From NCBI GenBank assembly GCA_046290495.1, contig JBKAGT010000006.1, forward strand, positions 868,001 through 932,000: a stretch of DNA of 64,000 bases, read 5' to 3'. Origin of the DNA: PGYR01 sp046290495 (GTDB lineage Bacteria > Bacteroidota > Ignavibacteria > Kapaibacteriales > UBA2268). Under the pieces are notes generated by a model. That model saw only the letters and a program-made list of their open reading frames with translations, was not told where the DNA came from and did not search any database. Numbering within the stretch: the first letter of the stretch is position 1; each line of letters begins with the position of its first letter. Made by a program: the position numbers and the translations under genes. Shown piece by piece: positions 25,383-34,630 of the stretch.

Positions 25383-26897
25383 TTATTTAAGATTCTTTAG
25401 TTTTGATTCAATTTCCGATGTTTTATCTTGGTTCTTCATTGTAGAGTAAATTTTCAACAAGTCCAAATAGAATGCTCTCTTTTGATTCTGAGGCACATTA
25501 TATTGAATCTTATCTAATTTACTCAAAGTAGAGTTAAGTTTATCAGTGTTATCTAATACCTGATATATATTCGCTAGCTGCAACAAGACATTATGATTGT
25601 CTTTAAACTTGTCAGTCTCTGATGTTCTAGTATAATATTCAGCAGATTTTTCAAGTTCAGGAAAGTATAATTCTGTATTGATAATGTAGTCTGGATCGGA
25701 ATCAAGTTTTTCTTGTTCCTTCTTTTGTTTTGTACCAGCTAAGTTTTTGTATGCAGAAGCAACATTATACAATGCATAATCATATTTTGAATCTATTGCC
25801 AAAGCTTTTTCATATTTATCAATTGCTTCTTCATATCTACCAAGATTAGATAACAAGTCACCAAATTGTAACCAATAACGCTTGTTGTCTGGGCTTTTTT
25901 TAGTTGCTTCCTCTAACTCAGATATTGCTCTATCTGTATTACCCGTTTCTCTTAGTAGTTGGATTTTCAAACTACCAGCTTCTTTATTTGTTGGTTGTAG
26001 TGTAGTAAGATAATCTAGATGATTGAGTGCTTTGTCATAATTTTTATTATCATAGTATTTTTGAGCTAGTGCTGCAAAAGGATCAATATTTATTGGATTA
26101 TATTGCATTTTTTCCTTTTCTGACCAGCTTTCAGGTAAGTTTAATCTCCAACCTGTTACCTTGTAGCTAGCTCCTGATGTTTCTTTTACTGAGTGTAAGT
26201 AAACAGTATTACTTTTATAGTCTAGTTTATCAACAATAGATGTTTTTCCTTTAACTGAATCAATAACAAAAGTTGAAGATTCAACTGGTTTACCTAATAT
26301 TGTTAATGCTTCTTCTCTAAACATGTCTAAGTTAATACCAGTGTCTTTTGCTAATTCATATTCTTTTTTGTGAGCAGAAGCAAATTTTTCATATTCTATT
26401 ATGGCGTTTTTATCATCGTTTTTGATTTCATAGATTCTACCTCTTAGATTATACAAATCACTTAGCTGAGGTCTTAGTGTTAAACTTAAATCTGATGCTT
26501 CAAGTGATGCATCTAAATACTTGTCTTCCTTTTTGGAAAAATATTTTTGATAGTTTTGGTATGCCTCACCATAAGCACCAGCTAGTAATTGACTCTCAAG
26601 AAATCTAGCCATATCTTTATTTTTCTTCGATTTGATAAACTCTCTTGATTCAGCTAAAACAGTAGCTGCAGTTACTAAATCTCCTTTCTTCATTAGAATT
26701 TGAGCATAAAGTATATGCGCATCCTCATTTTTGGGATTCTTTTTTAATTCTTTTTTTACATTTTCAATTGCCGAATCAAACTTTTGCTTTTGGAAATCAA
26801 GTTTTGCTGTTGTCATTTCTTGAGATGCACATTGGAATCCCTGTAAAAGTATAGCAGCAATAAATAATACTAATGATGAGACAATAACTCTTTTCAT
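25383..26897 (-). CDS. TPR-repeat lipoprotein
   Basis: A 504-residue protein of tandem tetratricopeptide repeats (clear copies near residues 30-90, 285-400), a protein-protein interaction scaffold. It starts with a signal and a likely lipidation Cys23 in LLQGFQCAS; Gln at -1 is atypical for a lipobox, so lipidation is probable but not certain. A non-TPR insert lies around residues 205-270. AAGGAAAAG upstream of the ATG is a plausible ribosome binding site. It heads the minus-strand run that continues into the flippase and furanose-precursor genes, so it may have a part in envelope glycan assembly; that is inference. Confidence 0.8.
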   Translation of the reverse strand: MKRVIVSSLVLFIAAILLQGFQCASQEMTTAKLDFQKQKFDSAIENVKKELKKNPKNEDAHILYAQILMKKGDLVTAATVLAESREFIKSKKNKDMARFLESQLLAGAYGEAYQNYQKYFSKKEDKYLDASLEASDLSLTLRPQLSDLYNLRGRIYEIKNDDKNAIIEYEKFASAHKKEYELAKDTGINLDMFREEALTILGKPVESSTFVIDSVKGKTSIVDKLDYKSNTVYLHSVKETSGASYKVTGWRLNLPESWSEKEKMQYNPINIDPFAALAQKYYDNKNYDKALNHLDYLTTLQPTNKEAGSLKIQLLRETGNTDRAISELEEATKKSPDNKRYWLQFGDLLSNLGRYEEAIDKYEKALAIDSKYDYALYNVASAYKNLAGTKQKKEQEKLDSDPDYIINTELYFPELEKSAEYYTRTSETDKFKDNHNVLLQLANIYQVLDNTDKLNSTLSKLDKIQYNVPQNQKRAFYLDLLKIYSTMKNQDKTSEIESKLKNLK

Positions 26898-26964
26898 TTC
26901 TTTTCCTTGAAATTATTCTTTAAAATTTTACTAATTTAACAAATTGGAACCCCTTGAACAAGTC

Positions 26965-26994
26965 AAAAAAAAACAGCCATAAAAGGCTGTTTTT
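26965..26994 (-). terminator. Rho-independent terminator after the rlpA-like gene
   Basis: AAAAACAGCC and GGCTGTTTTT pair around a six-base loop, with a long A/T tract on both sides. It lies 17 bases beyond the stop of the RlpA-like gene on the minus strand, between that gene and the TPR gene, so the two are probably separate transcripts. Confidence 0.85.
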
Positions 26995-27011
26995 GAAATT
27001 GCTTTGATTTG

Positions 27012-27803
27012 TTAAGCAGGTAAGTCTTGATAAAGTGTTGACTCTTTAACTTTACCTAAATAATACTTGACGCCAGAATTTTTGAGTTCCATCCTGTTTT
27101 TTTCTGAAGCATCAACTATTAGCTTAACATTTGGGTCATTAGTATAGGCTAAGTTATACATTCTAACTATATCGCCAAACTTATAAGTTGAATCGATAAA
27201 TCTATAATGCTCTTTAGGAATACATACTAATTCTTCATCATAGGATAGACCAAAGTGATAGTCTTTTTCTGAGTTTCTGAATTTTCTTTGTCCCATTTTG
27301 AAACCTTCTAACTTAACTCTGTAGAGACCTAAGTAACCCAAATCTTTCGCAGATTGCTTTGATAAATCTAATATTCTATCACCCGCATAGGGTCCTCGGT
27401 CATTTATTCTTACAAAAGTCTTTTTCCCATTCTTGATATTAGTAACTCTTAGTATAGTACCAAAAGGGAGAGTTTTGTGTGCTGCACTATAATCATTCAT
27501 ATCAAACCTTTCTCCATTAGCAGTTAGTCTGTCATGAAATTTGTCAGCATAATAAGAAGCACTGCCACTTAATTCTAATGAATATTTAGAAGCAATATTC
27601 TCTTCAAACCTGTATTCTTGGAACTCTTCGTCTTCTGAAGCAGCAAACTGTTCAGTTAAATCTTGAAACGCTGTTCCAGGTGAATACTCATTTGTCGCCG
27701 TTGCTGTGTCGTGATTATAGACAGTTATTATTCCAAATGTCAATAAGCCACTTAACATCAGCTTAAAAAGAAGCCCTTTAGAGCTTTTTTTATTTTTACT
27801 CAT
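27012..27803 (-). CDS. RlpA-like double-psi beta-barrel protein
   Basis: A 263-residue envelope protein with an N-terminal hydrophobic signal or anchor (residues 11-28) and an RlpA-type double-psi beta-barrel (about 78-170). The barrel has SASYYADKFH, AAHKTLPFGT with His109 and INDRGPY with Asp135, the residues matching the catalytic pair of RlpA, which cleaves naked glycan strands of peptidoglycan at the septum. The C-terminal 90 residues show no SPOR domain, so septal targeting would differ from classical RlpA. Activity is inferred from the conserved pair. It is followed by a good terminator. Confidence 0.85.
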   Translation of the reverse strand: MSKNKKSSKGLLFKLMLSGLLTFGIITVYNHDTATATNEYSPGTAFQDLTEQFAASEDEEFQEYRFEENIASKYSLELSGSASYYADKFHDRLTANGERFDMNDYSAAHKTLPFGTILRVTNIKNGKKTFVRINDRGPYAGDRILDLSKQSAKDLGYLGLYRVKLEGFKMGQRKFRNSEKDYHFGLSYDEELVCIPKEHYRFIDSTYKFGDIVRMYNLAYTNDPNVKLIVDASEKNRMELKNSGVKYYLGKVKESTLYQDLPA

Positions 27804-27841
27804 ATTTTAAGGTAAATAAAACCTTGTTTGTTAATGATAAT

Positions 27842-27858
27842 ATGACACACAATGTCAT
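27842..27858. promoter_or_regulatory. Operator-like palindrome upstream of the rlpA-like gene
   Basis: ATGACA and TGTCAT form a perfect six-base inverted repeat around a five-base spacer, about 40 bases upstream of the RlpA-like start. The size and position suit a dimeric regulator site, but there is no second copy in the window to support this. Confidence 0.25.
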
Positions 27859-27919
27859 TGTAAAAAGTACAAGCAATAATAATGCCAGTAAATGCTAATA
27901 CTTCTTAGTGGTTAAAACG

Positions 27920-27938
27920 AATAATGTTATTCATTATT
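27920..27938 (-). terminator. Weak hairpin at the end of the outer-membrane protein gene
   Basis: AATAATG and CATTATT pair around a five-base loop, overlapping the stop of the 27934-28923 gene; on the minus strand a short CGTTTT follows. AU-only stem and short U run make it a weak terminator candidate. Confidence 0.25.
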
Positions 27939-28923
27939 TGAAGTAATAATGAAAGCTACCATTTAATATGTTTTGAACCCAATAATTCTTCCCAAAAGGT
28001 ACGAATGTATAATCAAACTGTAATTCAAAATCATCGAAAAATACATTCAATCCAAATTGAGTGTTTAAAAATGATTCAGAATATGGTAATTCTGTCAATA
28101 TCAACTCTTGCGATTCATCAACGCCCATAGCTGAATAGTAGTCTGCTTTTGCGTAAAAATAAGCGTTTTCCACTTTTGTAAAAAAAACTGTTGCATTAAT
28201 ATTTGCTAAATCATTATATATCTCTGTTCTTTTAAAGTAACCACCACCTAATTCTAACTCAATGGTTTCATATATAGCTCTGTATTTCACATTCCCATTA
28301 AACTGAAGATATCCATCGCCTATAAAAGAGCTGTCATTAGGTATAGATCTTTCTTCAAAACCTAAAGGAATTTGAATTCCTGCTATAACAGAAAAAATAT
28401 TTTCCTTATCGTTGATAAGATAGTATTCTACGCTAGGTCTTAGATACATTACTCTGAATAATGAACCATTGAAATCATCTATATTAACTCTCTGAAATAA
28501 AGCATTATCAAAGTTGTCATACTTTATATTTCCGTTTTCATCTCTTATTGTGTCGTTGAAAGTGAAACTATTGTCTGCAGAAAAATGTGCTATATTTACA
28601 CCAAATCTACCTATCAAATCATTTGATAATTTGAATTCCCCAAAGTAATTATTCTTAAACTCGGTATAATCAATTTTTGCTTCACCATTTACAAAGAAAG
28701 TTGAATCTTCACCATTGTTATCAAAAGTTATAAATCGCCCTTTGGGGTAGCCAGTTTGGACTAACTCGTTACCATCATAGTAACTACTAATAGCCGAGAA
28801 ACTAAATCCAACGCCAATTTTATAATCGAACTCAGTATTAATCAAATCTTTAGACATTAAAGATGAGGAAATGAATAAAAATAAAAGTGTGGAATATATG
28901 TAACTGTATAATTTTCTTGACAC
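27934..28923 (-). CDS. Hypothetical outer-membrane barrel protein
   Basis: A 329-residue exported protein with a signal peptide (residues 1-24, cleavage after LMS). The mature part has many short alternating strands with aromatic girdle residues and ends in SFHYYFK, suggesting an outer-membrane beta-barrel. I do not recognise the family. The start is GTG at 28923; no in-frame ATG precedes the signal peptide. It is alone on its transcript, with a TAnnTTTG box about 30 bases upstream. Confidence 0.65.
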   Translation of the reverse strand: MSRKLYSYIYSTLLFLFISSSLMSKDLINTEFDYKIGVGFSFSAISSYYDGNELVQTGYPKGRFITFDNNGEDSTFFVNGEAKIDYTEFKNNYFGEFKLSNDLIGRFGVNIAHFSADNSFTFNDTIRDENGNIKYDNFDNALFQRVNIDDFNGSLFRVMYLRPSVEYYLINDKENIFSVIAGIQIPLGFEERSIPNDSSFIGDGYLQFNGNVKYRAIYETIELELGGGYFKRTEIYNDLANINATVFFTKVENAYFYAKADYYSAMGVDESQELILTELPYSESFLNTQFGLNVFFDDFELQFDYTFVPFGKNYWVQNILNGSFHYYFK

Positions 28924-28952
28924 TATATCGATTTTGATTGTTTAGGCAATTC

Positions 28953-28960
28953 CAAATTTA
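28953..28960 (-). promoter_or_regulatory. Possible -7 box for the outer-membrane protein gene
   Basis: Minus strand TAAATTTG, matching TAnnTTTG, 30 bases upstream of the GTG start. No clear -33 element at the usual spacing. Confidence 0.3.
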
Positions 28961-29010
28961 TAAAAAATACGACAAATATTTCATTTTGTAGTAAATTCAA
29001 GTAGATATAC

Positions 29011-29853
29011 TTATTTAAAAACCTTGTGACTAAAGTTAATGGCTTTTTCAAATTTCTGTAAGTCTATAGTGAGTTGACTATTGTTAGTAATCTCTTTGAT
29101 AACTTCCTCAGTTGCGATATTTCCAACTAAGTCATCTTCAGCCATAGGGCAGCCACCAAATCCTCGTATTGCAGAATCTATTCTAGTACAACCAGCTTCG
29201 ATTGCAGCACGAATTTTATCACTACTGTTTTTGGGGTTACTATGTAAATGAAGCCCAATTTCTATGTTTGAGTTATCTTTTGAAACCGTTTTATATAAAG
29301 TTTGAATTGATTCCGGGGTAGAAACTCCTATGGTATCAGCTAATGAGATGATGCTAATCCCTTCATTAGATAATTTTTCAGACCATTCTGATACTAACTC
29401 AGGATGCCAGTTCTCCCCATAAGGGTTGCCAAATGCCATGGATATATATATTACTAGCTGTTTATTGTTTCTAACCGTGATTTCTTGTATTGCTTTCAAT
29501 CTGTCAAAAGACTGTTCGATTGTCGAGTTTATATTCCTTTTTAGAAATTCTTCTGAAATAGAGAAAGGGAATCCCAAGTAGTCAACTTCTTCGAAACTAC
29601 ATGCATCAGTGGCACCTCTTTCATTACCGATAATTGCAAGAAGTTTAGTTTTAGTTTTTGACAGATCGAGATGTTTAATAACATCAGCAGTATCTTTTAG
29701 CTGGGGTATTGCTCTAGGAGAGACAAAGCTACCAAAATCAATCGTATCAAAACCTACTTGAAGTAATTTGTTTATATATTCTATTTTAGTACTTGTTGGA
29801 ATAAATTCTTCTATTCCCTGCATAGCGTCTCTGGGACATTCAATTATTTTCAT
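29011..29853 (-). CDS. HMG-CoA lyase-like enzyme
   Basis: A 280-residue TIM-barrel protein of the DRE-TIM/HMG-CoA lyase family, which cleaves hydroxymethylglutaryl-CoA to acetoacetate and acetyl-CoA. Visible are the divergent ECPRDAMQG start (Arg8, Asp9), SFVSPRAIPQ, the metal-binding HLH (His202, His204) and the GGCPMAEDDLVGNIATE loop with catalytic Cys235. The usual GLQN and PYAPGASGN are altered, so the substrate could differ. No leucine-degradation or ketone-body genes are adjacent; divergent from the TauE gene. Confidence 0.82.
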   Translation of the reverse strand: MKIIECPRDAMQGIEEFIPTSTKIEYINKLLQVGFDTIDFGSFVSPRAIPQLKDTADVIKHLDLSKTKTKLLAIIGNERGATDACSFEEVDYLGFPFSISEEFLKRNINSTIEQSFDRLKAIQEITVRNNKQLVIYISMAFGNPYGENWHPELVSEWSEKLSNEGISIISLADTIGVSTPESIQTLYKTVSKDNSNIEIGLHLHSNPKNSSDKIRAAIEAGCTRIDSAIRGFGGCPMAEDDLVGNIATEEVIKEITNNSQLTIDLQKFEKAINFSHKVFK

Positions 29854-29900
29854 AATAGTTTAAATTTCAATATTTTATTCTTAATTTTATTATTCAGATA

Positions 29901-29908
29901 CAAACTTA
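29901..29908 (-). promoter_or_regulatory. Possible -7 box for the HMG-CoA lyase-like gene
   Basis: Minus strand TAAGTTTG followed by TA, matching TAnnTTTG, about 48 bases upstream of the start. The same ten bases, TAAGTTTGTA, occur upstream of the ompA-like gene ending at 35485. Confidence 0.35.
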
Positions 29909-29918
29909 TGGAAAATTT

Positions 29919-30692
29919 ATGGATATAGTGATTATTGTGATTGTTGCAATGTTTGCTAGTTTTATGACCTTCTTTTCAGGTTTCGGACTTGGTACACTAT
30001 TATTGCCAGCTTTCGCATTAGTTTTTCCTATTCATATAGCCATAGCTATGACGGCTATTGTTCATTTACTGAACAATGTATTCAAATCAACGCTGATGAA
30101 AAGCCATATAGATTGGAAAACCGTAATCGCATTTGGTGTTCCTGCTTTAATTGCTGCTGTGATAGGTGCTAGCATACTTAACTATCTGATTGAGTATAAT
30201 TACGACATCAACTACAGTATTTTGAGTCTAGAGTTCAATACTACAGTAATTAAACTAGTAATTGCAGGATTGATATTTGTATTTGCACTATTCGATTTAG
30301 TACCTAAGTTAATAGAATTAGAGTTCTCAGATAGAATGTTACCTGTTGGTGGATTCCTGAGTGGTTTTTTTGGTGGACTTTCTGGACATCAAGGTGCATT
30401 AAGAAGTACATTTTTAATCAAAGCAAACCTAAAGAAAGAAGTGTATATTGCAACAGGTATAATTATATCTTTAGTTGTGGATATTTCAAGGTTAGTTGTT
30501 TATGGTCTAGGAGAAATGATGAATGATGTCAATGAGAACTATGAACTGCTGTTATTAGCGGTTTTGTCTGCATTCATTGGAGCAATATTAGGAAAGAAAT
30601 ATCTAACAAAGGTAACTATTAAATATATAAGGCTGTTAATTGGTCTTTTGTTAATACTAATCTCAATTGCATTAGCACTAGGGATTCTATAA
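29919..30692 (+). CDS. TauE/SafE family sulfite exporter
   Basis: A 257-residue membrane protein with about eight hydrophobic helices, belonging to the TauE/SafE (DUF81) family of putative anion exporters, which includes sulfite and sulfoacetate exporters. The first repeat FFSGFGLGTLLLPAF and the second GGFLSGFFGGLSGHQGALRS are the two family half-motifs. The substrate cannot be told. It is 23 bases ahead of acs on the same strand. Confidence 0.88.
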   Translation: MDIVIIVIVAMFASFMTFFSGFGLGTLLLPAFALVFPIHIAIAMTAIVHLLNNVFKSTLMKSHIDWKTVIAFGVPALIAAVIGASILNYLIEYNYDINYSILSLEFNTTVIKLVIAGLIFVFALFDLVPKLIELEFSDRMLPVGGFLSGFFGGLSGHQGALRSTFLIKANLKKEVYIATGIIISLVVDISRLVVYGLGEMMNDVNENYELLLLAVLSAFIGAILGKKYLTKVTIKYIRLLIGLLLILISIALALGIL

Positions 30693-30715
30693 TATGAAAA
30701 AAATGGAGAAAGAGT

Positions 30716-32590
30716 ATGTCTAAGTTTTATAAACCTTCGCAAGAAGTTATTGACAAAACACATGTAAAAGATTGGGATGAACTTAATAAATCAGCAGGAG
30801 ACAACCCAGAGGAGTTTTGGTCATCAATGGCTAACGAGTTACACTGGCACAAGAAGTGGGATAAGTATATAGACGATTCGAATGCTCCATTCTTTAAATT
30901 CTTTGTTGGTGCAGAATCTAACATTACATACAATTGCTTAGACGTTCATTTGACAAATGCTAACAGAAACAAAGTCGCTTATATTTGGGAATCTGAACAA
31001 GGTGAAACAAAGTCGATAACTTATTTCGCTCTTCATAGAGAAGTAAATAAATTTTCTAATGTATTAAAAAGCTTTGGAGTAGAGAAAGGTGATAGAGTTA
31101 CCATTTATATGGGAAGAGTGCTTGAGCAAGTGATAGCTATGCTCGCTTGTGCTAGAATCGGTGCAGTTCACTCTGTTGTATATGGTGGATTCTCTACTGA
31201 AGCACTACACGAAAGAATAGAAGATAGTAAATCAAAAGTATTAATTACCTGTGATGGCTCTTATCAAAGAGGTAAAGTAGTTGAGTTAAAAAGAATATCA
31301 AATGAAGCTGCGGACAAGTCAGGATATATTGATACTATCATTTGTGTCAATAGAGTTGGGAATGATGTTGAAATGGTTTCTGGTAGAGACCATTGGTATC
31401 ATGACCTTATGAATATGCCTATTGCTTCATCTAAGTGTGACCCGGAAATAATTGATGCCGAGTCTCCTTTGTTTCTACTTTATACTTCTGGTACTACAGG
31501 TAAACCAAAAGCAATACTACATACTCATGGTGGTTATATGGTAGGCACATATACATCTTTAAAATATGTATTTGACATACATGAAGAAGATAGATATTGG
31601 TGTGCTGCCGACCCTGGATGGATAACTGGACATAGTTATATTGTATATGGCCCATTGCTCAACGGTGTTACTTCTATTATCTATGAAGGCGCTCCCAATT
31701 TCCCTTATCCAGATAGATGGTGGTCAATAATTGAAAAGTATGGTGTGAATATACTCTATACTTCGCCAACAGCAATACGTGGATTAATGAGATTTGGCAA
31801 TGCTTGGCCAAAGCGCCATGATATGAGCTCGCTCAGATTACTTGGATCAGTAGGTGAGCCTATTAACCCAGAAGCATGGAAGTGGTATTATGAAACTATC
31901 GGAAGTAGTAATTGTCCAATCATGGATACTTGGTGGCAGACAGAAACAGGAATGTTTATGATAACACCAATGCCATCAGTACCACTGAAACCTGGTTCTG
32001 GAACAAGACCATTCCCAGGAATTAAAATGGATATTGTTGACGAAGATGGCAATTCAGTAGATGTAGGTGAGGAGGGCAACTTGGTAATAAAAAATCAATG
32101 GCCTTCTATGATGAGGACAATATATGGAGATGATGAAAGATATAAAGCTCAATATTGGTCTAAATATCCTGGTATGTATTTGACCGGGGACAGTGCGAAG
32201 AAAGATGAAGATGGCTATTACTGGATAATTGGTAGGGTAGATGATGTAATTAAAGTGAGTGGATACAGATTAGGCACAGCAGAGATTGAATCAGCGCTGG
32301 TTAGTCATCCTTCTGTAGCAGAAGCAGCTGCTATTGGTTTACCGCACGAGATTAAAGGGAATGCTATACACACTTATGTTATTTTAATAAATGGCTCTAC
32401 ACCAAGTGAAGATCTTAAGAAAGAATTGACTCTTCACGTTGGTAGTGAAGTTGGACCAATTGCGAAACCACAGTCAGTGACATTTGTTGATTCATTGCCA
32501 AAGACAAGAAGCGGAAAGATAATGAGAAGAGTTTTGAAAGCTCAAGCTTTAGGTGAAGACCCTGGAAACTTATCTACATTAGCTGATTAG
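30716..32590 (+). CDS. acs: Acetyl-CoA synthetase Acs
   Basis: Makes acetyl-CoA from acetate, ATP and CoA via acetyl-AMP. The 624-residue protein has YTSGTTGKPK (AMP-binding loop), the CAADPGWITGHSY segment, YEGAPNFPYPDRWW and DTWWQTETG, and the C-terminal KTRSGKIMRR with Lys601, the residue acetylated in well-studied Acs. GGAGAAAGAG before ATG is a good ribosome binding site. Length is slightly shorter than the usual 650. It may share a transcript with the TauE gene upstream. Confidence 0.96.
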   Translation: MSKFYKPSQEVIDKTHVKDWDELNKSAGDNPEEFWSSMANELHWHKKWDKYIDDSNAPFFKFFVGAESNITYNCLDVHLTNANRNKVAYIWESEQGETKSITYFALHREVNKFSNVLKSFGVEKGDRVTIYMGRVLEQVIAMLACARIGAVHSVVYGGFSTEALHERIEDSKSKVLITCDGSYQRGKVVELKRISNEAADKSGYIDTIICVNRVGNDVEMVSGRDHWYHDLMNMPIASSKCDPEIIDAESPLFLLYTSGTTGKPKAILHTHGGYMVGTYTSLKYVFDIHEEDRYWCAADPGWITGHSYIVYGPLLNGVTSIIYEGAPNFPYPDRWWSIIEKYGVNILYTSPTAIRGLMRFGNAWPKRHDMSSLRLLGSVGEPINPEAWKWYYETIGSSNCPIMDTWWQTETGMFMITPMPSVPLKPGSGTRPFPGIKMDIVDEDGNSVDVGEEGNLVIKNQWPSMMRTIYGDDERYKAQYWSKYPGMYLTGDSAKKDEDGYYWIIGRVDDVIKVSGYRLGTAEIESALVSHPSVAEAAAIGLPHEIKGNAIHTYVILINGSTPSEDLKKELTLHVGSEVGPIAKPQSVTFVDSLPKTRSGKIMRRVLKAQALGEDPGNLSTLAD

Positions 32591-32633
32591 AAAAATAGTT
32601 TTCAAATGGTATAAGTTTTCATTTCAATATTCG

Positions 32634-32641
32634 TATTTTTG
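32634..32641 (+). promoter_or_regulatory. Possible -7 box for guaA
   Basis: TATTTTTG matches TAnnTTTG and ends only five bases before the guaA ATG, which would give a leaderless or nearly leaderless mRNA. There is no good Shine-Dalgarno sequence before this ATG. Confidence 0.35.
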
Positions 32642-32646
32642 TAACT

Positions 32647-34188
32647 ATGGAACATACAGAAAAAATATTAATACTCGACTTTGGCTCTCAATATACTCAG
32701 CTAATAGCTAGGAAAGTAAGAGAGATAGGCGTTTACGCTGAAATTCATCCTTTTAATATAAAGAAGGAAAAATTAGAAGAAATTAACCCAAATGGTATTA
32801 TCCTTTCGGGTGGACCTTCAAGTGTTTATGCTGAAGGTGCTCCGCATCCTCTGTTCAATGTATTTGAACTAGGATTACCTGTATTGGGTATTTGTTACGG
32901 ATTGCAACTCATTGCCTTTACACAAAACGGGCAAGTAGATGCTGCCGCAAAACGTGAATATGGGAAAGCTATTCTAAATGTAACTCAAGATAATCCACTG
33001 CTTGGTGGAATAGCTGATAATTCTCAAGTTTGGATGAGTCATGGTGACTCATTAAGCAAAATGCCAGATGGCTTTGAATCAATAGCTAATACTGACAATG
33101 CACCAATTTGTGCAATTGCTAATATAGAGAAGAATATATACGGTGTTCAGTTTCACCCAGAAGTGCACCACTCATTAGAAGGAAAGAAAGTATTAGAGAA
33201 CTTTGTCAGAAAGATTTGTGGTTGTAAGGATGTTTGGAATGCTGAATCATTCATAGATAGTGCAATTCAAGAAATAAAAGATAAAGTTGGCGACCAGAAA
33301 GTTATATGTGGGTTGAGCGGGGGAGTTGACTCTACAGTTGCTGCCGTTCTTATTCACAAAGCAATTGGTGATCAGTTGCATTGTATTCATATAGACTCAG
33401 GTCTGATGAGAATGAACGAAAGTCGTGAGATATATGATTTGTTCAAAAAGCATTTTGATATCTCAATAGAGCTTATAAATGGCCACGAGACATTCCTAGG
33501 TGGATTAGAAGGTGTATCAGACCCAGAGAAGAAAAGAAAAGTTATTGGTAAAGCATTCATAGACTTATTCGAAGAAGCATCTAAGGGAATAGAAAATGCT
33601 AAATGGCTAGCACAAGGTACACTTTATCCAGATGTGATAGAATCTGTATCAGTCAAAGGCCCATCAGCAACTATTAAGAGTCACCACAATGTCGGTGGTC
33701 TTCCTGAGAAAATGGACTTAAAACTATTAGAGCCATTCCGTGAGCTTTTCAAAGATGAGGTACGAGAAGTTGGTAAAATGTTAGGTATACCAGAATGGTT
33801 TGTAAAGAGACATCCATTTCCTGGGCCTGGCTTAGGTATTAGAATACTTGGTGCTTTGTCAGAAGAGAAGATAGAAATCTTGCAAAGAGCAGATGCAATC
33901 TATTTAGATGAAATTCAGAAAGCTGGGCTATATGACGAGATATGGCAAGCATTTGCTGTACTGCTACCAGTGAAGAGCGTAGGAGTAATGGGTGACGAAA
34001 GAACTTACGAATATACTTGTGCTGTTCGTGCTGTTACGAGTACTGATGGTATGACTGCTGAGTGGTATCACATGCCTTATGATGTATTGGAGAGAATTTC
34101 TAATAGAATAATCAATGAGATTAAGGGCATCAACAGAGTTGTATATGACATTACTAGTAAACCACCTGGTACTATTGAGTGGGAGTAA
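32647..34188 (+). CDS. guaA: GMP synthase (glutamine-hydrolysing) GuaA
   Basis: Aminates XMP to GMP using glutamine and ATP. The 513-residue protein has an N-terminal class I amidotransferase (Cys83 in GICYGLQL; His170 and Glu172 in QFHPE), the ATP-pyrophosphatase loop SGGVDS at 224-229, and a C-terminal dimerisation domain ending in KPPGTIEWE. The ATG fits the family's N-terminus exactly (DFGSQYTQLIAR). The 3' end overlaps the next gene by 10 bases. Confidence 0.97.
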   Translation: MEHTEKILILDFGSQYTQLIARKVREIGVYAEIHPFNIKKEKLEEINPNGIILSGGPSSVYAEGAPHPLFNVFELGLPVLGICYGLQLIAFTQNGQVDAAAKREYGKAILNVTQDNPLLGGIADNSQVWMSHGDSLSKMPDGFESIANTDNAPICAIANIEKNIYGVQFHPEVHHSLEGKKVLENFVRKICGCKDVWNAESFIDSAIQEIKDKVGDQKVICGLSGGVDSTVAAVLIHKAIGDQLHCIHIDSGLMRMNESREIYDLFKKHFDISIELINGHETFLGGLEGVSDPEKKRKVIGKAFIDLFEEASKGIENAKWLAQGTLYPDVIESVSVKGPSATIKSHHNVGGLPEKMDLKLLEPFRELFKDEVREVGKMLGIPEWFVKRHPFPGPGLGIRILGALSEEKIEILQRADAIYLDEIQKAGLYDEIWQAFAVLLPVKSVGVMGDERTYEYTCAVRAVTSTDGMTAEWYHMPYDVLERISNRIINEIKGINRVVYDITSKPPGTIEWE

Positions 34189-34622
34189 TATCAAAAATAT
34201 TGTTGTCTTCAGTGCTACTCCTATTAGCTTGTACTTCCTTAGCAGAACCTCCTGAAGTTATTCAACTGATTAGGCATCCTGAATATGATAAGTATATTGC
34301 TGCCAATAAGAATAAAATAGTTGATCTAGATTCAATTAAAATTAAACAGAATGTCTCTACAGATATTGACTTGATTATGAAGGCAGTAGAGTATCCTGAA
34401 TACGCTGTTGAGAATGAAATAGAGGGTAGAGTACTTGTCAAAGTACTGGTCGACGATAATGACAGAGTTCTAAGTGTTCAAATACATGAAAGTGATAACG
34501 AATATTTGAATAAAAGTGCATTAGAGGCAATTTACGACACTTTTTTTGAATCTGCTATTGATACTAATGGTAGGAAAATTGCTGGATATATTTATATGCC
34601 TATCCAATTCAAATTACGTTAA
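34179..34622 (+). CDS. Lipoprotein with TonB C-terminal-like domain
   Basis: A 147-residue protein with a lipoprotein signal (LLLLAC, Cys18 counted from the GTG) and a TonB-type C-terminal domain: YPEYAVENEIEGRVLVKVLV, then a conserved NKSALEAIYDT helix and YMPIQFKLR end. Such domains bind TonB boxes or act in energy-coupling or BamA-like signalling proteins; in a lipoprotein without a transmembrane helix the role is unclear. The start is GTG at 34179, overlapping guaA by 10 bases; a TTG at 34200 is possible but would remove the positive charge before the signal. Confidence 0.75.
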   Translation: MGVISKILLSSVLLLLACTSLAEPPEVIQLIRHPEYDKYIAANKNKIVDLDSIKIKQNVSTDIDLIMKAVEYPEYAVENEIEGRVLVKVLVDDNDRVLSVQIHESDNEYLNKSALEAIYDTFFESAIDTNGRKIAGYIYMPIQFKLR

Positions 34623-34630
34623 CAAAATCA

